Counted from the first letter of the stretch, positions 1-9,382 are shown. The stretch: 64,000 nt of DNA from Pedobacter sp. AJM (GCF_002197755.1 NZ_NHOT01000001.1:62001-126000); one strand, 5' to 3'. The notes: generated by a model from the letters alone, not told the origin. Translations and numbers: made by a program.

Positions 1-1866
1 AAAATTCTTGATGAAGAACCACGCAGTATTTTTACCCCTGATTATTTTAAAACAGTAACAGGTGTAAATGGCGGACTTACCGCAATGTATGCTCACCTGC
101 GTAACATTTACGGGCAGGCCTATTACTATAATTCATTGATTACAGGTACAGATGAAGCAACCTGGGGTAAAGATGCCGATGGTAACTTTAAAGATATGGA
201 TTGTTCAGGCGTAGGCTCTATTCTTTCTACGAGTTATCCAAGCAGCGTATTGTGGACCGAAGCTTTTCCAAATATCAATACGGCCAGTGGTGTGATAGAG
301 AATGCCAGTGCGGCGGGTATTTCCAGTGCATTGGTAGCAGAAGCCAGGTTTTTCCGTGCTTTTGATTATTTCATGCTGGTACAAACCTTTGGAGGTGTAC
401 CACTTGATTTAGGCGGAGGTGAACTTAAATTTAATATCAATCCGGTGAGAACTTCTACCCGCAATACTGTACCAGTGGTTTATACCAAAGCGGTATTTCC
501 TGACCTGTTGCAGGCCGTTGCCGATTTACCTGCAACTTCAAGGGTTATCGGAGGCGTAACCAAAACTACAGCAAGACTCTTTTTATCTAAAGCATACCTG
601 ACTTATGGATGGTGGTTACAAAATCCCAATAACATTCCAACATACCCGGCAGCCAACAGAACTGATCCTGACGGACATGATGCCGCCTGGTATTTTCAGC
701 AGGCTTATGATATTGCTACAGCAGGTATAGAAAACCCAGGTGCTAACGGATTGGTTGATACTTACTATGATGTTAATCTGGGTCCAAATGACCGCAATAA
801 AGAAATGTTGCTTTATGCCGATCACACAGAAAGCAGTGAGCGGTATAATGGTGGTAGTTTAACTTTTGGAAGTGGTGGTGCACCGGATAATTTCTCTGGG
901 TGGATGATGACCTGGAATTACACCAACCTGAGAAGTGGTGGCATCAGTTCAGTTCAACGTGAAGCAGAACAACATCTTGGTCGCCCGTGGAACCGTATGG
1001 CCCCAACCATAGAAGTGTTTAAAAATACCTTTGCAGATAAAACCCTTGATTCCCGTTACGACGGAACCTTTACTACCGTATATCGTGGTAACTGGCCAAA
1101 AGGTTACAATCCGCCAGAATCTGCACCTGCTTCATTGGTGAATGCCAACGGCATATCAATTGTTCCGGGCAATGCGGTATTAAGCTTTTTAGATACGGAC
1201 AACAGTGCAATTACTTACCCAACCGGTGCCGGAGCCAGCAACGTTGGAGCCGGAACTTTGCCTGGAAGAGCAGATTATGTGATTGCACCAAATGGCATCA
1301 GCAGAATCGTTTATCCGGGGCTTTGGAAACTGGGTCCTTACCGTACAGATAATGGAACCGGACTGGGGCAGCCAAATGCCGGCAGTACACGCCCGTATCC
1401 AATCGCCAAATTCTCTGAACTGTATTTTGTTGCTGCAGAAGCTGCCGTAAAAGGGGCTAATGTAAAAGCGGGCAAAAGTGCACGCGAATTGATTAACGTA
1501 ATTCGTGCACGTGCTGGAAAATGGCGTTGGGATAATAATGGAAATGTAGCTAAAGTGCAAGATAACAGTGCTGCAATGGTTGCTGCCACGCCAGCTACTA
1601 TTGATATCAATTACATTCTCGCAGAACGCTCCCGTGAATATTATGGAGAGGGCTATAGAAGATTTGATTTGATCAGAACTCAAAAGTGGGCTGAATTATC
1701 CACCACTTATAGCATTGCCGGGATCAATTATGGTGATCATACACCAGTAACGGTAACCAGAACCATTACACCAGCTTTATATTTGCGTCCGATTCCTCAG
1801 GATCAGATTGACAAAATGCAAATGTCAGATGCTGATAAAAAGGCCTATCAGAATCCAGGATATTAA
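1..1866 (+). CDS. SusD/RagB-family glycan-binding lipoprotein, 5' end outside window
   Basis: SusD-like proteins are surface lipoproteins that hold glycan on top of a SusC TonB-dependent channel. The reading frame is open from base 1, so the start codon, signal peptide and lipobox lie upstream; 621 residues are visible. The visible part begins with DEEPRSIFTPDYF, typical of the mature N-terminus of SusD proteins, and the C-terminal part has the family pattern ILAERSREYYGEGYRRFDLIR followed by LRPIPQDQID. The SusC partner is expected just upstream. A GH43 and a GH27 enzyme follow downstream, so glycan binding is the likely role. A terminator-like hairpin follows the stop codon. The family call is certain; the substrate is inferred from neighbours only. 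Confidence 0.93.
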   Translation, partial: KILDEEPRSIFTPDYFKTVTGVNGGLTAMYAHLRNIYGQAYYYNSLITGTDEATWGKDADGNFKDMDCSGVGSILSTSYPSSVLWTEAFPNINTASGVIENASAAGISSALVAEARFFRAFDYFMLVQTFGGVPLDLGGGELKFNINPVRTSTRNTVPVVYTKAVFPDLLQAVADLPATSRVIGGVTKTTARLFLSKAYLTYGWWLQNPNNIPTYPAANRTDPDGHDAAWYFQQAYDIATAGIENPGANGLVDTYYDVNLGPNDRNKEMLLYADHTESSERYNGGSLTFGSGGAPDNFSGWMMTWNYTNLRSGGISSVQREAEQHLGRPWNRMAPTIEVFKNTFADKTLDSRYDGTFTTVYRGNWPKGYNPPESAPASLVNANGISIVPGNAVLSFLDTDNSAITYPTGAGASNVGAGTLPGRADYVIAPNGISRIVYPGLWKLGPYRTDNGTGLGQPNAGSTRPYPIAKFSELYFVAAEAAVKGANVKAGKSARELINVIRARAGKWRWDNNGNVAKVQDNSAAMVAATPATIDINYILAERSREYYGEGYRRFDLIRTQKWAELSTTYSIAGINYGDHTPVTVTRTITPALYLRPIPQDQIDKMQMSDADKKAYQNPGY

Positions 1867-1881
1867 CCTTTAAAAAATCAG

Positions 1882-1917
1882 GCAGGTTGTTCTACGGAAT
1901 AATCTGCTTTTTTTTTT
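1882..1917 (+). terminator. Intrinsic terminator after susD-like gene
   Basis: A 7-bp stem (GCAGGTT paired with AATCTGC, one G-T pair) with a 12-nt loop is followed by a run of ten T. It would end the susC/susD transcript before the GH43 gene, which has its own -7 box. Confidence 0.65.
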
Positions 1918-1993
1918 ATCTGTTTTTATGGACAAGCAGTTCAATTCATTCTGCCATAAAAATACCATTCCCTACAGCGCAACTGAAATAAAA

Positions 1994-2001
1994 TAATTTT
2001 G
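1994..2001 (+). promoter_or_regulatory. Bacteroidota -7 box before GH43 gene
   Basis: TAATTTTG fits the Bacteroidota -7 consensus TAnnTTTG. No convincing -33 TTTG lies 19-20 nt upstream. The box contains the TTG at 1999 that could otherwise be read as a start codon, which favours the ATG at 2011. Confidence 0.45.
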
Positions 2002-2010
2002 AAAAACCCA

Positions 2011-3372
2011 ATGAAACAATTTATTCTGAGCCTGATGCTATGCGTGGTTTTTTATTTTCCGCTCAGGGTTACCGCGCAAAATCCCATTGTACAAACCCAT
2101 TATACGGCCGATCCCGCACCTTTGATGTATAACGGAAAACTTTATTTATACACCAGCCATGATGAGGATAATTCCACCTGGTTTGTGATGAATAACTGGA
2201 AATTATACACCACAGAAGATATGGTCAACTGGACCGATCATGGCGCAGTGGCATCATATGAAACATTTGACTGGGCCATTGGTGATGCCTGGGCCATTCA
2301 GGTGGTAGAGAGAAAAGGTAAATTTTATTTATACGCGCCGGTAAAATCACGCGATAAAAAACGTTCGGCTATTGGTGTGGCAGTTGCCGATAATCCATAT
2401 GGCCCATTTTATGATCCGCTGGGGAAACCTTTGGTCAGCGTAAGTGACGGAGATATTGATCCTACAGTATTTATCGATGCGGATGGAAAAGCCTATCTCT
2501 ATTGGGGAAATCCAGACTGCTATTATGCCGAGCTTAATGATGATATGATCTCGCTCAAAGGCGAGGCTATTCGTGTACCCATGACGGTGGCATCTTTTGG
2601 CAAACGTGAAGCCAACGAGCGCCGCCCAACCTTATATGAAGAAGGACCGTGGTTATATAAGCGAAACCCGCTATACTACCTCTTTTGGGCAGGTGGCCCC
2701 ATACCGGAACATTTGGGTTATTCTACCAGCACAAGTCCGAAAGGCCCCTGGAGATACAATGGTACGCTAATGCCTCCTGAAGGCAGAAGTTTTACCAATC
2801 ACCCGGGCGTGGTCGATTATAAAGGAAAAACTTACCTTTTTTACCATTCCGGAGCACTGCCAGGCGGAAATGGTTTTAACCGCTCTGTCGCTGTACAGGA
2901 AATGAACTTTAAAAAAGATGGCAGCATATCACCCATGAAAATGACGGATGGCATTGTTAAGCCCCTGCAAAATTTAAATCCCTATCAAAAAGTGGAGGCT
3001 GAAACCATTGCCTGGTCTGAAAACATAAAAGCTTCTGAAAATAAAAATGTGGGTGTGTTTGTTACCGCGAAAAAAAATCTGGCCTATACGAAAGTTAAAT
3101 CTGTCGACTTTGAGGCTGCGGGTGCTTCAAAATTTACAGCCAGGGTTGGCACTACGCATAATGCTGATGTAACGATGGAAGTTCACGCTGATGGTTTAAA
3201 CGGCCCCTTACTCAGCACCATCAAAGTCCCTTTGACAGGGGGTAATAATCGCTGGGCTGTTGTTTCAACGGCAGTAAGCAAAATCACAGGCATCCATGAT
3301 CTTTACTTTGTTTTTAAAGGCAAGGCAGAAACAGATATCGCCTTTTTTGATTACTGGATGTTTACGAAATAA
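2011..3372 (+). CDS. GH43 glycosidase with C-terminal CBM6
   Basis: Probable exported alpha-L-arabinofuranosidase or beta-xylosidase-type enzyme. The ATG at 2011 gives a clean signal peptide ending in VTAQ; an in-frame TTG at 1999 sits inside a -7 promoter box and is rejected. The five-bladed propeller domain spans about residues 30-315, with the three acidic residues expected for GH43: base D34 (TADPAP), D150 (GDIDPTVF) and general acid E211 (YEEGPWLYK). The last ~130 residues resemble a family 6 carbohydrate-binding module, starting at [12 protein letters not shown]. The gene lies between susD and a GH27 gene, so it probably trims arabinose side chains from the same glycan. The exact specificity cannot be read from the sequence. 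Confidence 0.88.
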   Translation: MKQFILSLMLCVVFYFPLRVTAQNPIVQTHYTADPAPLMYNGKLYLYTSHDEDNSTWFVMNNWKLYTTEDMVNWTDHGAVASYETFDWAIGDAWAIQVVERKGKFYLYAPVKSRDKKRSAIGVAVADNPYGPFYDPLGKPLVSVSDGDIDPTVFIDADGKAYLYWGNPDCYYAELNDDMISLKGEAIRVPMTVASFGKREANERRPTLYEEGPWLYKRNPLYYLFWAGGPIPEHLGYSTSTSPKGPWRYNGTLMPPEGRSFTNHPGVVDYKGKTYLFYHSGALPGGNGFNRSVAVQEMNFKKDGSISPMKMTDGIVKPLQNLNPYQKVEAETIAWSENIKASENKNVGVFVTAKKNLAYTKVKSVDFEAAGASKFTARVGTTHNADVTMEVHADGLNGPLLSTIKVPLTGGNNRWAVVSTAVSKITGIHDLYFVFKGKAETDIAFFDYWMFTK

Positions 3373-3451
3373 TTTAAAAAACACTCCGCTTCGCTCAATA
3401 CTGCTGAACTTTCTATCATGAATACCTTATTATAAAAAATCTACCCACGTC

Positions 3452-5488
3452 ATGAACATCGTAAAATTATTTGTCATCACCATTTTAACATTCATTTCTG
3501 CGGGAAGTTGCTGGGCACAAACTTCCGCTCATGAAGCGACCATATGGCTTGATATGCTGGATTTAACAGCAGCCACCCAGGGAAATGGTACACCTCAAAA
3601 AAACAAGTCGGTTGATGGAAAAACCATGACCATTGCAGGCAAAACTTTTGATCGTGGATTTGGAACACATGCCGAAAGTTCATTGTTGATTTTACTGAAC
3701 GGAAAAGCAAATTCATTTTCAGCACAGGTGGGTATTGATGATGAAATAACCGGGCATGAGCCTGCAGCGGAGTTTATACTGGTGGCAGATGGTCAAAAAA
3801 TCTGGTCAAGCGGAATAATGCACCTGGGTGATAAAGCAAAGCCTTGCGAAGCTTCACTTAAAGGGGTACACAAACTGGAATTAGTTGTGACAGATGGTGG
3901 CAACGGCAATTATTATGACCATGCAAATTGGGCAAATGCAGCTTTCAAGGCAACGGGTGTCAGCACCTTTGCTACCCTTAATCCAATTCCAGGTATACCT
4001 TATATCCTTACACCTAAAACATCTTTGTTACCAAAAATCAACAGTGCCGGCGTTTTCGGCGTAAGACCCGATTCGCCATTTCTGTTTATCGTGGCGGCAA
4101 CGGGAGAAAGGCCAATGAAATTCTCAGCAGCCGGTTTGCCCTCCGGACTAAAATTAGATGTAAATACAGGCATCATTACAGGTTGTCTGAAGGAAAAAGG
4201 CATATTTTCAGTAAGCCTGGGTGCCATGAATGCAAAAGGTAAAGCAAAAAAAACATTACGCATTGTTTGTGGCGATCAGATTGCGCTTACGCCACCTATG
4301 GGCTGGAACAGCTGGAATTGTTTTGCTGATCAGGTATCTGCTGATAAAGTGAAGCGTGCTGCAAATGCAATGATTAAAAGCGGATTAGTGAATCATGGCT
4401 GGACTTACATCAATATTGATGATTTCTGGCAAAATAATAAAGATGCTAAAGACCCTTCCATTAGGGGCGAACTTCGTGATCAGGCCGGAAACATCATAAC
4501 CAATTCGCGTTTTAAGGACATGAAAGGGCTGGCAGACGACGTTCATGCCATGGGCCTGAAAATTGGATTGTATTCCAGTCCGGGGCCCTGGACTTGTGGC
4601 AGTTGCACCGGAAGTTATGGGTATGAAAAACGAGATGCAGACACCTATGGAAAATGGGGTTTTGATTACCTGAAATATGATTGGTGCAGTTACGGTCATG
4701 TAATTAATGGCATGCCAAATAATGATCCGTATAAAATTGGTGCCTTATCTTATAAAGGTGGAAACGACCTGGCTACCGCGATGAAACCGTTTCAATTAAT
4801 GGGCGATGCACTTAAAGCACAGCCACGGGATATTGTTTTCAGTCTGTGTCAGTATGGAATGTCTGATGTTTGGAAATGGGGCAGGGCTGTTGGAGGTACA
4901 TCCTGGCGTACCACCAATGATATTACCGATACCTGGACAAGTGTCAAAAATATTGCTTTGCAACAAGATCAGGCAGCTGCATGGGCCAAGCCTGGCAACT
5001 GGAATGATCCGGATATGCTGGTAGTGGGCACGGTGGGATGGGGTAATCCGCATCCCAGCAAACTCAGGCCAGATGAACAATACCTTCACTTTAGTTTATG
5101 GTGCCTCTTCTCTGCACCATTACTGATTGGCTGCGATATGGAAAAACTGGATGATTTTACGATGAATCTGCTCACCAATGATGAAGTAATCGCCATCAAT
5201 CAGGATCCGCTTGGCAAACAGGCTACCTGCTTACAAACCATTGGCGATGTCCGCATTTATGTAAAGACCTTGGAAGATGGAAGCCATGCAGTAGGATTTA
5301 CCAATTTTGGACAGGAAAAGGCAGAATTAACATATAGCGATTTTAAAAAGCTGGGCCTTAAAGGCAATTTAAAAGTTCGTGATCTCTGGCGACAAAAGGA
5401 TCTGGCATCCGTAAACAGCGAAAATGGTAAACTTCCCCTGAGCATACCTGCACACGGTGTATTACTGTATTCATTTGCAACAAAATAA
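3452..5488 (+). CDS. GH27 alpha-galactosidase/beta-L-arabinopyranosidase with NPCBM and Ig-like domains
   Basis: An exported 678-residue enzyme. After a signal peptide (ending about SCWAQ) comes an NPCBM domain (about 30-170, with the typical GFGTHAESSLL), then a putative Ig-like domain (about 190-275), then a GH27 barrel starting at LTPPMGWNSWNCF. The nucleophile is D410 in YLKYDWC and the acid/base is D490 in RTTND, matching the human alpha-galactosidase A pair. GH27 includes both alpha-galactosidases and beta-L-arabinopyranosidases; both sugars occur on arabinogalactan, so the context does not decide between them. The gene lies 79 nt after the GH43 gene, probably in one transcript. Confidence 0.92.
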   Translation: MNIVKLFVITILTFISAGSCWAQTSAHEATIWLDMLDLTAATQGNGTPQKNKSVDGKTMTIAGKTFDRGFGTHAESSLLILLNGKANSFSAQVGIDDEITGHEPAAEFILVADGQKIWSSGIMHLGDKAKPCEASLKGVHKLELVVTDGGNGNYYDHANWANAAFKATGVSTFATLNPIPGIPYILTPKTSLLPKINSAGVFGVRPDSPFLFIVAATGERPMKFSAAGLPSGLKLDVNTGIITGCLKEKGIFSVSLGAMNAKGKAKKTLRIVCGDQIALTPPMGWNSWNCFADQVSADKVKRAANAMIKSGLVNHGWTYINIDDFWQNNKDAKDPSIRGELRDQAGNIITNSRFKDMKGLADDVHAMGLKIGLYSSPGPWTCGSCTGSYGYEKRDADTYGKWGFDYLKYDWCSYGHVINGMPNNDPYKIGALSYKGGNDLATAMKPFQLMGDALKAQPRDIVFSLCQYGMSDVWKWGRAVGGTSWRTTNDITDTWTSVKNIALQQDQAAAWAKPGNWNDPDMLVVGTVGWGNPHPSKLRPDEQYLHFSLWCLFSAPLLIGCDMEKLDDFTMNLLTNDEVIAINQDPLGKQATCLQTIGDVRIYVKTLEDGSHAVGFTNFGQEKAELTYSDFKKLGLKGNLKVRDLWRQKDLASVNSENGKLPLSIPAHGVLLYSFATK

Positions 5489-5539
5489 TAGCTTGGATTA
5501 TGCTGCACCTATGGTTGGGGAGTGGGTTTGATCGCTTAC

Positions 5540-5570
5540 CAGGCATTTTGATTTTTTTACAAAATGCCTG
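5540..5570. other. Perfect 11-bp hairpin between GH27 and histidine kinase genes
   Basis: CAGGCATTTTG and its exact reverse complement flank a 9-nt loop made almost only of T. There is no T-run after the stem, so it is not a textbook terminator. A 12-bp palindrome (GCATTTAAATGC, 5580-5591) follows 9 nt later. It could stop transcription after the GH27 gene, act as an RNA stability element, or be a regulator site for the kinase gene. Confidence 0.5.
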
Positions 5571-5708
5571 ATCATGGATGCATTTAAATGCCATTTTTGA
5601 GGCGTATGAAAAAATGCGCTTAATGATTAGATTGTTACATAATGGTGCTAACCCGATAATTTTAACTACCTTACTCCGCGCAGGTACATTTACGCGCAAC
5701 AACGGTGA

Positions 5709-6809
5709 ATGCAAAACAAAAATTCTAAGATTAGTGAACTAATAGATCTGAATGACGAGCTGGAGAATTATTTTCGAAACACCATCATTCCCCAGCTTTT
5801 TGTTGATGCCAATTTAATACTGCGCAAATTTACACCACCGGCAATGAAGCAGTTTAAGCTTCATCATAGCGACATTGGAAAATCCATTCTTGATGTTAAA
5901 GACAATTTTCGCTTTCCCAGCATTATTGATAATATTGAGCAGGTAATCAGCACTGGTGAACTTTTAGAGAAGGAAGTTCAAACGGTGGATATGCGGTGGT
6001 TCCAGATGAACATTTTGCCGTACATTGTGATGAAGGAAAATAAAACCAATGGGGTGATCATTACCTTTATTGACATTACTTCCAGGATCCGCGATCTCAA
6101 AGAGCAGGAAAAATTAATTATGGAGCATGAGTTATTATTGGATACCATCTCTCACGACATCAAAACCCCATTAACCAGCCTGGGTTTAACCATTGAAATG
6201 CTGAAGAAAGTACCCGAAAAAGGAATGGAAAAATTCCCGGTACTGCTGGAGAAAATTGAAACCGGGCTGTTAAAAATAAAAGGAATTATCATCGATTTAA
6301 CAGATGCCAGACAATCTGAACATCATTTTAAAACTGTTGCAGAGTTATTGGATATTGAACAAATTCTGGAAGATGTCCGCTTAACGCTAGCGGCGCAGAT
6401 ACTGGAATCTAATGCCGTCATCAGTTGGGCGTTTAAACACTCGGAAGTTGTTTTTGTGCGCCGCAAGCTCAGAAGTGTACTTTACAACCTGATTAACAAT
6501 TCAATCAAATACCGGAGTGCCAGCCGTGTGCCGGAAATTATGATTAAAACCTATATGGAAAATGATGATTTCGTGCTCAGCGTTTCGGATAACGGGAGGG
6601 GGATAGCACAAGAAAACCTGGAAAAAATATTCAATAAATACGAGCGCCTTTCAACAGATGTGGAAGGAACAGGTGTTGGCCTTCACCTCGTGAAAGAAAT
6701 TGTTAATTTATCAGGCGGAAAAATCAGCATTGAAAGTGAACCGGATAAAGGAACCATATTCAGGGTCTACCTGAAAAACCAAAATGCAGATAAGAGTACA
6801 ACAGCCTGA
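5709..6809 (+). CDS. Soluble PAS-domain sensor histidine kinase
   Basis: A 366-residue kinase with no membrane segment. Residues about 15-130 form a PAS domain of the type fused to chemotaxis-like CheB/CheR proteins (IIPQLFVDANLILRKFTPPA). Next comes a HisKA dimerisation helix with phospho-acceptor H149 in TISHDIKTPLTSL, then a HATPase domain with N box (LYNLINNSIKYRS), G1 (DNGRGIA) and G2 (GTGVGLHLV). No response regulator gene is adjacent, so it is an orphan within this window. It sits between the two carbohydrate blocks, but its PAS type normally senses a cytoplasmic cofactor or signal rather than a periplasmic glycan. Its target is unknown. Confidence 0.9.
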   Translation: MQNKNSKISELIDLNDELENYFRNTIIPQLFVDANLILRKFTPPAMKQFKLHHSDIGKSILDVKDNFRFPSIIDNIEQVISTGELLEKEVQTVDMRWFQMNILPYIVMKENKTNGVIITFIDITSRIRDLKEQEKLIMEHELLLDTISHDIKTPLTSLGLTIEMLKKVPEKGMEKFPVLLEKIETGLLKIKGIIIDLTDARQSEHHFKTVAELLDIEQILEDVRLTLAAQILESNAVISWAFKHSEVVFVRRKLRSVLYNLINNSIKYRSASRVPEIMIKTYMENDDFVLSVSDNGRGIAQENLEKIFNKYERLSTDVEGTGVGLHLVKEIVNLSGGKISIESEPDKGTIFRVYLKNQNADKSTTA

Positions 6810-6848
6810 AAACTATAAAATTGAATATCAGACTGAAGTAAATGCCGT

Positions 6849-7301
6849 TCAATCTTCTGCACAATGCTGCCTCAGTTGCTTTGGCCCCTGTGGCCATATA
6901 AATGCAGTGGTTTGCTTTTTCCAACCCATACTTTTATAAAAAGAATCTGCCCCGGGTGCCGCGCTTAAGTTTACGAAATGATAATTATCCAATTGATTGT
7001 TTAAGGTGGTCACAATATACTTGCCCAAGCCCTGTCCCTGGTAATCAGGATCAACAACTACATCAGCCAGCATGGCGTAATAACGGCCATCTCCGACTAC
7101 TCTTCCAAATGCAATAATTACCTCTTCATGGTATACAAAAAGGGTATGCGTACTCAATTTAAAGGCACTTTCTATTTCTGCAGCCAGGCGATGTTTCCAA
7201 TTAATTTTTTGAAATAAATGCAATACATGTGTCCAGTCTATACGGGTTAAATCCGGATTAATTTGAGTAGGATATGTTGGGTTAACAATAGGGGTAATCA
7301 T
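6849..7301 (-). CDS. GNAT-family N-acetyltransferase
   Basis: A 150-residue single-domain acetyltransferase. The acetyl-CoA binding motif A is clear: ADVVVDPDYQGQGLGKYIV, with the Q/RxxGxG/A signature as QGQGLG, followed by the typical C-terminal FYKSMGWKK. The acceptor substrate cannot be told from sequence. The gene is monocistronic, converging on the histidine kinase gene (40 nt apart). The protein is probably cytoplasmic, as no signal peptide is present. Confidence 0.88.
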   Translation of the reverse strand: MITPIVNPTYPTQINPDLTRIDWTHVLHLFQKINWKHRLAAEIESAFKLSTHTLFVYHEEVIIAFGRVVGDGRYYAMLADVVVDPDYQGQGLGKYIVTTLNNQLDNYHFVNLSAAPGADSFYKSMGWKKQTTAFIWPQGPKQLRQHCAED

Positions 7302-7363
7302 TGAATTTTTTTAATTAAGCACGTAAAGTTGAACATTTTTTATGAGTCAGGCAGCCCCATTAT

Positions 7364-7887
7364 TTATAAATATGGTTTAACTAAGGTCATGGCCTCTTCA
7401 ATGGCCTCAGCATATGGCAGATATAAATTTCTTGCATGCGGATTAAGTGCATCGGCATCACATAAGCCTGCGTGGTGCCAGTAATGCAGGTGATCCCAAT
7501 CTGGCCTGTCAATGATGAGATAGAGGCAAATGCCCTTTAACGGGATGCCCGGTTTTAAAGTTTTTACACACTCTTTTGCGATGAGTTCTATCCAGTTTGG
7601 GCGATGTTCACCCGGATGGCTGGTTTCTGTTAATACAATTGGTCGCCACCTAACCATGATATGAAACCTACTTCATTAATTGGGATAACAATAAGCTGCT
7701 GGCCGGGGCAGTAATTTTTATAAAAGGTGGCAAACGCCGAGCAGACATCCACAAATCGAATCAGGAAATGAGGGTGTAGGGGGCTCAAATCTACCGGGTA
7801 TCCAAAATGGCAGATATCCCAGATTTGTTGGATACCGGTATCCCTTGCGGCATCAATCATCAGTGCTACAGTATAACATTGGCATTA
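7364..7887 (-). pseudogene. Decayed family-1-like glycosidase, internal deletion and frameshift
   Basis: Two overlapping minus-strand frames carry consecutive parts of one known type of protein, a family-1-like (beta-glucosidase-related) TIM-barrel glycosidase. The upstream frame (7630-7887) reads QQIWDICHFGYPVDLSPLHP and PINEVGFISWLGGD, with NEV as a likely acid/base strand, then stops. The downstream frame (7364-7657) resumes near the C-terminus with RPIVLTETSHPGEHRPNWIE and IIDRPDWDHLHYWHHAGL, with ETSHPG as the probable nucleophile strand. The roughly 100-200 residues expected between them are missing, and the N-terminus is also cut off by a stop at 7885-7887. The gene is therefore dead through N-terminal loss, internal deletion and frameshift. 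Family assignment is from remembered family motifs. Confidence 0.75.
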
Positions 7888-8023
7888 TAGGCTTCAGGAC
7901 ATTCTGCTGCCAATGTTTTTTTTGGCGAAGTTGACAGATGTTTTTTCGATTGTAGACATTACTTACATTTTTTATAGTACATCACAATGGGTTGCTATTG
8001 AATCTAATTCAGGTTACTTAACA

Positions 8024-8031
8024 TATGTTTG
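8024..8031 (+). promoter_or_regulatory. -7 box for the NAD(P)H dehydrogenase gene
   Basis: TATGTTTG matches TAnnTTTG and lies 19 nt before the ATG at 8051. No -33 box at ideal distance is seen (nearest TTG at 7998-8000, 23 nt away). It supports the ATG at 8051 over the upstream in-frame ATG at 7913. Confidence 0.45.
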
Positions 8032-8050
8032 CAACATAAAATTTAAAATT

Positions 8051-8581
8051 ATGAAAACACTCATTATTGTGATTCATCCTGATCTTCCGGGTGCTGTAGT
8101 GAATAAAAGATGGGTAGAAGAACTGAAGAAATTTCCTGATCGATATGTGATCCATCAATTGCATGAGTGCTATCCCGACGGGAAGATAGATGTTCATTGT
8201 GAACAGCAACTGGTAGAACAGTATGATCAAATTGTTTTTCAGTTTCCGTACTATTGGTTCAATTGCCCATGGTTATTTAAAAAGTGGTTAGATGAAGTGC
8301 TTACCCATGGCTGGGCTTATGGAAGTAAGAGTGGGTATAAACTGGCAGGAAAAACCATAGCCCTGGCCATATCGGTGGGGGTTGATGAGGCTGACTATCT
8401 GCCATCAGGGACTTACAATTATACCTTAGCCGAGTTACTCCGTCCATTTGAACTTTCTTTTGGATATGTTAAAGCAGATTACCAGCCACCGTTTACATAT
8501 TATGGAATAGAATATCATTCTACTGCTGAATGGATAGAAAAAAGCGTACAACCCTATATGGATTTTTTAAATGCTTTGTAA
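8051..8581 (+). CDS. NAD(P)H dehydrogenase (quinone)-type flavodoxin-fold oxidoreductase
   Basis: A 176-residue protein of the flavodoxin-like fold family that includes KefF, MdaB and NQO-type quinone reductases. The start at 8051 gives KTLIIVIHPDLPGAVVNK, the usual first strand and flavin phosphate loop. The middle holds FQFPYYWFNCPWLFKKWLDEVL and the end AELLRPFELSFGY, both typical of the family. The frame stays open upstream to 7913, but that extension has no family character and contains the -7 box. Expected role: FMN/FAD-dependent two-electron reduction of quinones in the cytoplasm. It precedes azoR, a related fold. Confidence 0.87.
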   Translation: MKTLIIVIHPDLPGAVVNKRWVEELKKFPDRYVIHQLHECYPDGKIDVHCEQQLVEQYDQIVFQFPYYWFNCPWLFKKWLDEVLTHGWAYGSKSGYKLAGKTIALAISVGVDEADYLPSGTYNYTLAELLRPFELSFGYVKADYQPPFTYYGIEYHSTAEWIEKSVQPYMDFLNAL

Positions 8582-8728
8582 TTTTATGGGCTGGACTGAA
8601 AAGTATTTTCTATTGCATTGTGCTGGCATTAGCGCGTGATAAATTTTTAGGAAAAAGTAATTTCTTATCACACATCAAGATGGGTTTGGCTAAACATTGC
8701 GATTTTAGCTACCTAAACTTAGAATAAA

Positions 8729-9328
8729 ATGTCAAAGATTCTTCATGTAATTTCAAGCCCAAGAGGCGAAGCATCCAATAGTATTAAATTGGCAAATGCC
8801 ATTATAGATCAGTTAAGAGCACAAGATCCTGCAGCTGCTGTTGTGGTAAAGGATTTGGCCAAAACACCTTTTCCACACCTGGAAGAAGCGCATTTAAATG
8901 CCTTCTTTACACCTGTTGAACACCATACCGAAGAAAACAAAGCGGCCATCAGCCACTCGAACCAGGCGATTCAGGAAATTATGGATGCAGATGTGTTGGT
9001 CATCGGTGCGCCAATGTACAACTTTGGTATTCCTTCAGTATTAAAGGCCTGGTTTGATCATATCGGCCGTGCCGGGATTACGTTTAAATATGGTGCAAAT
9101 GGTCCTGAAGGTTTGGTCACCGGTAAAAAAGCGTATATCGCTATGGCTACAGGTGGCGTTTATAGTTCAGGACCTGCCGCAGGTTACGATTTCGTAGCGC
9201 CTTATATTAAAGCCTATTTAGGTTTTATCGGTATTACTGATGTAACCATAGTGAGGGCTGAAGGTTTTGCTGTGGCTGACTTGCAGGAAACCGCATTGGA
9301 TAAAGCAATTGATAGTATCGTTCTGTAA
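8729..9328 (+). CDS. azoR: FMN-dependent NADH-azoreductase
   Basis: A 199-residue protein matching AzoR-type azoreductases in length and motifs: KILHVISSPRGEASNS (FMN phosphate loop), GAPMYNFGIPSVLKAWFDH (flavin and substrate contact) and a C-terminal strand with the AYLGFIGITDV pattern. It reduces quinones and azo compounds with NADH, using FMN as cofactor, in the cytoplasm. It stands 147 nt after another flavodoxin-fold reductase, so the two may respond to the same electrophile or redox stress. A terminator follows immediately. Confidence 0.93.
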   Translation: MSKILHVISSPRGEASNSIKLANAIIDQLRAQDPAAAVVVKDLAKTPFPHLEEAHLNAFFTPVEHHTEENKAAISHSNQAIQEIMDADVLVIGAPMYNFGIPSVLKAWFDHIGRAGITFKYGANGPEGLVTGKKAYIAMATGGVYSSGPAAGYDFVAPYIKAYLGFIGITDVTIVRAEGFAVADLQETALDKAIDSIVL

Positions 9329-9350
9329 AATAAATTGAATGCATATTAAA

Positions 9351-9382
9351 GGCCGTCTCTAAAAAAGAGATGGCCTTTTTTG
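9351..9382 (+). terminator. Intrinsic terminator after azoR
   Basis: A 10-bp stem (GGCCGTCTCT with AGAGATGGCC, one G-T pair) around a short A-rich loop, followed by T6. Confidence 0.85.

Noticed and set aside
1189..1683. 164-codon minus-strand frame
   Set aside because: It lies fully inside the susD-like coding region on the other strand and lacks any recognisable features.
5358..5714. 118-codon minus-strand frame across the GH27 end and spacer
   Set aside because: It overlaps the GH27 coding region and the hairpin; the translation has no conserved pattern.
8530..8727. 65-codon frame between the two reductase genes
   Set aside because: It overlaps the end of the NAD(P)H dehydrogenase gene in another frame and has no recognisable features.
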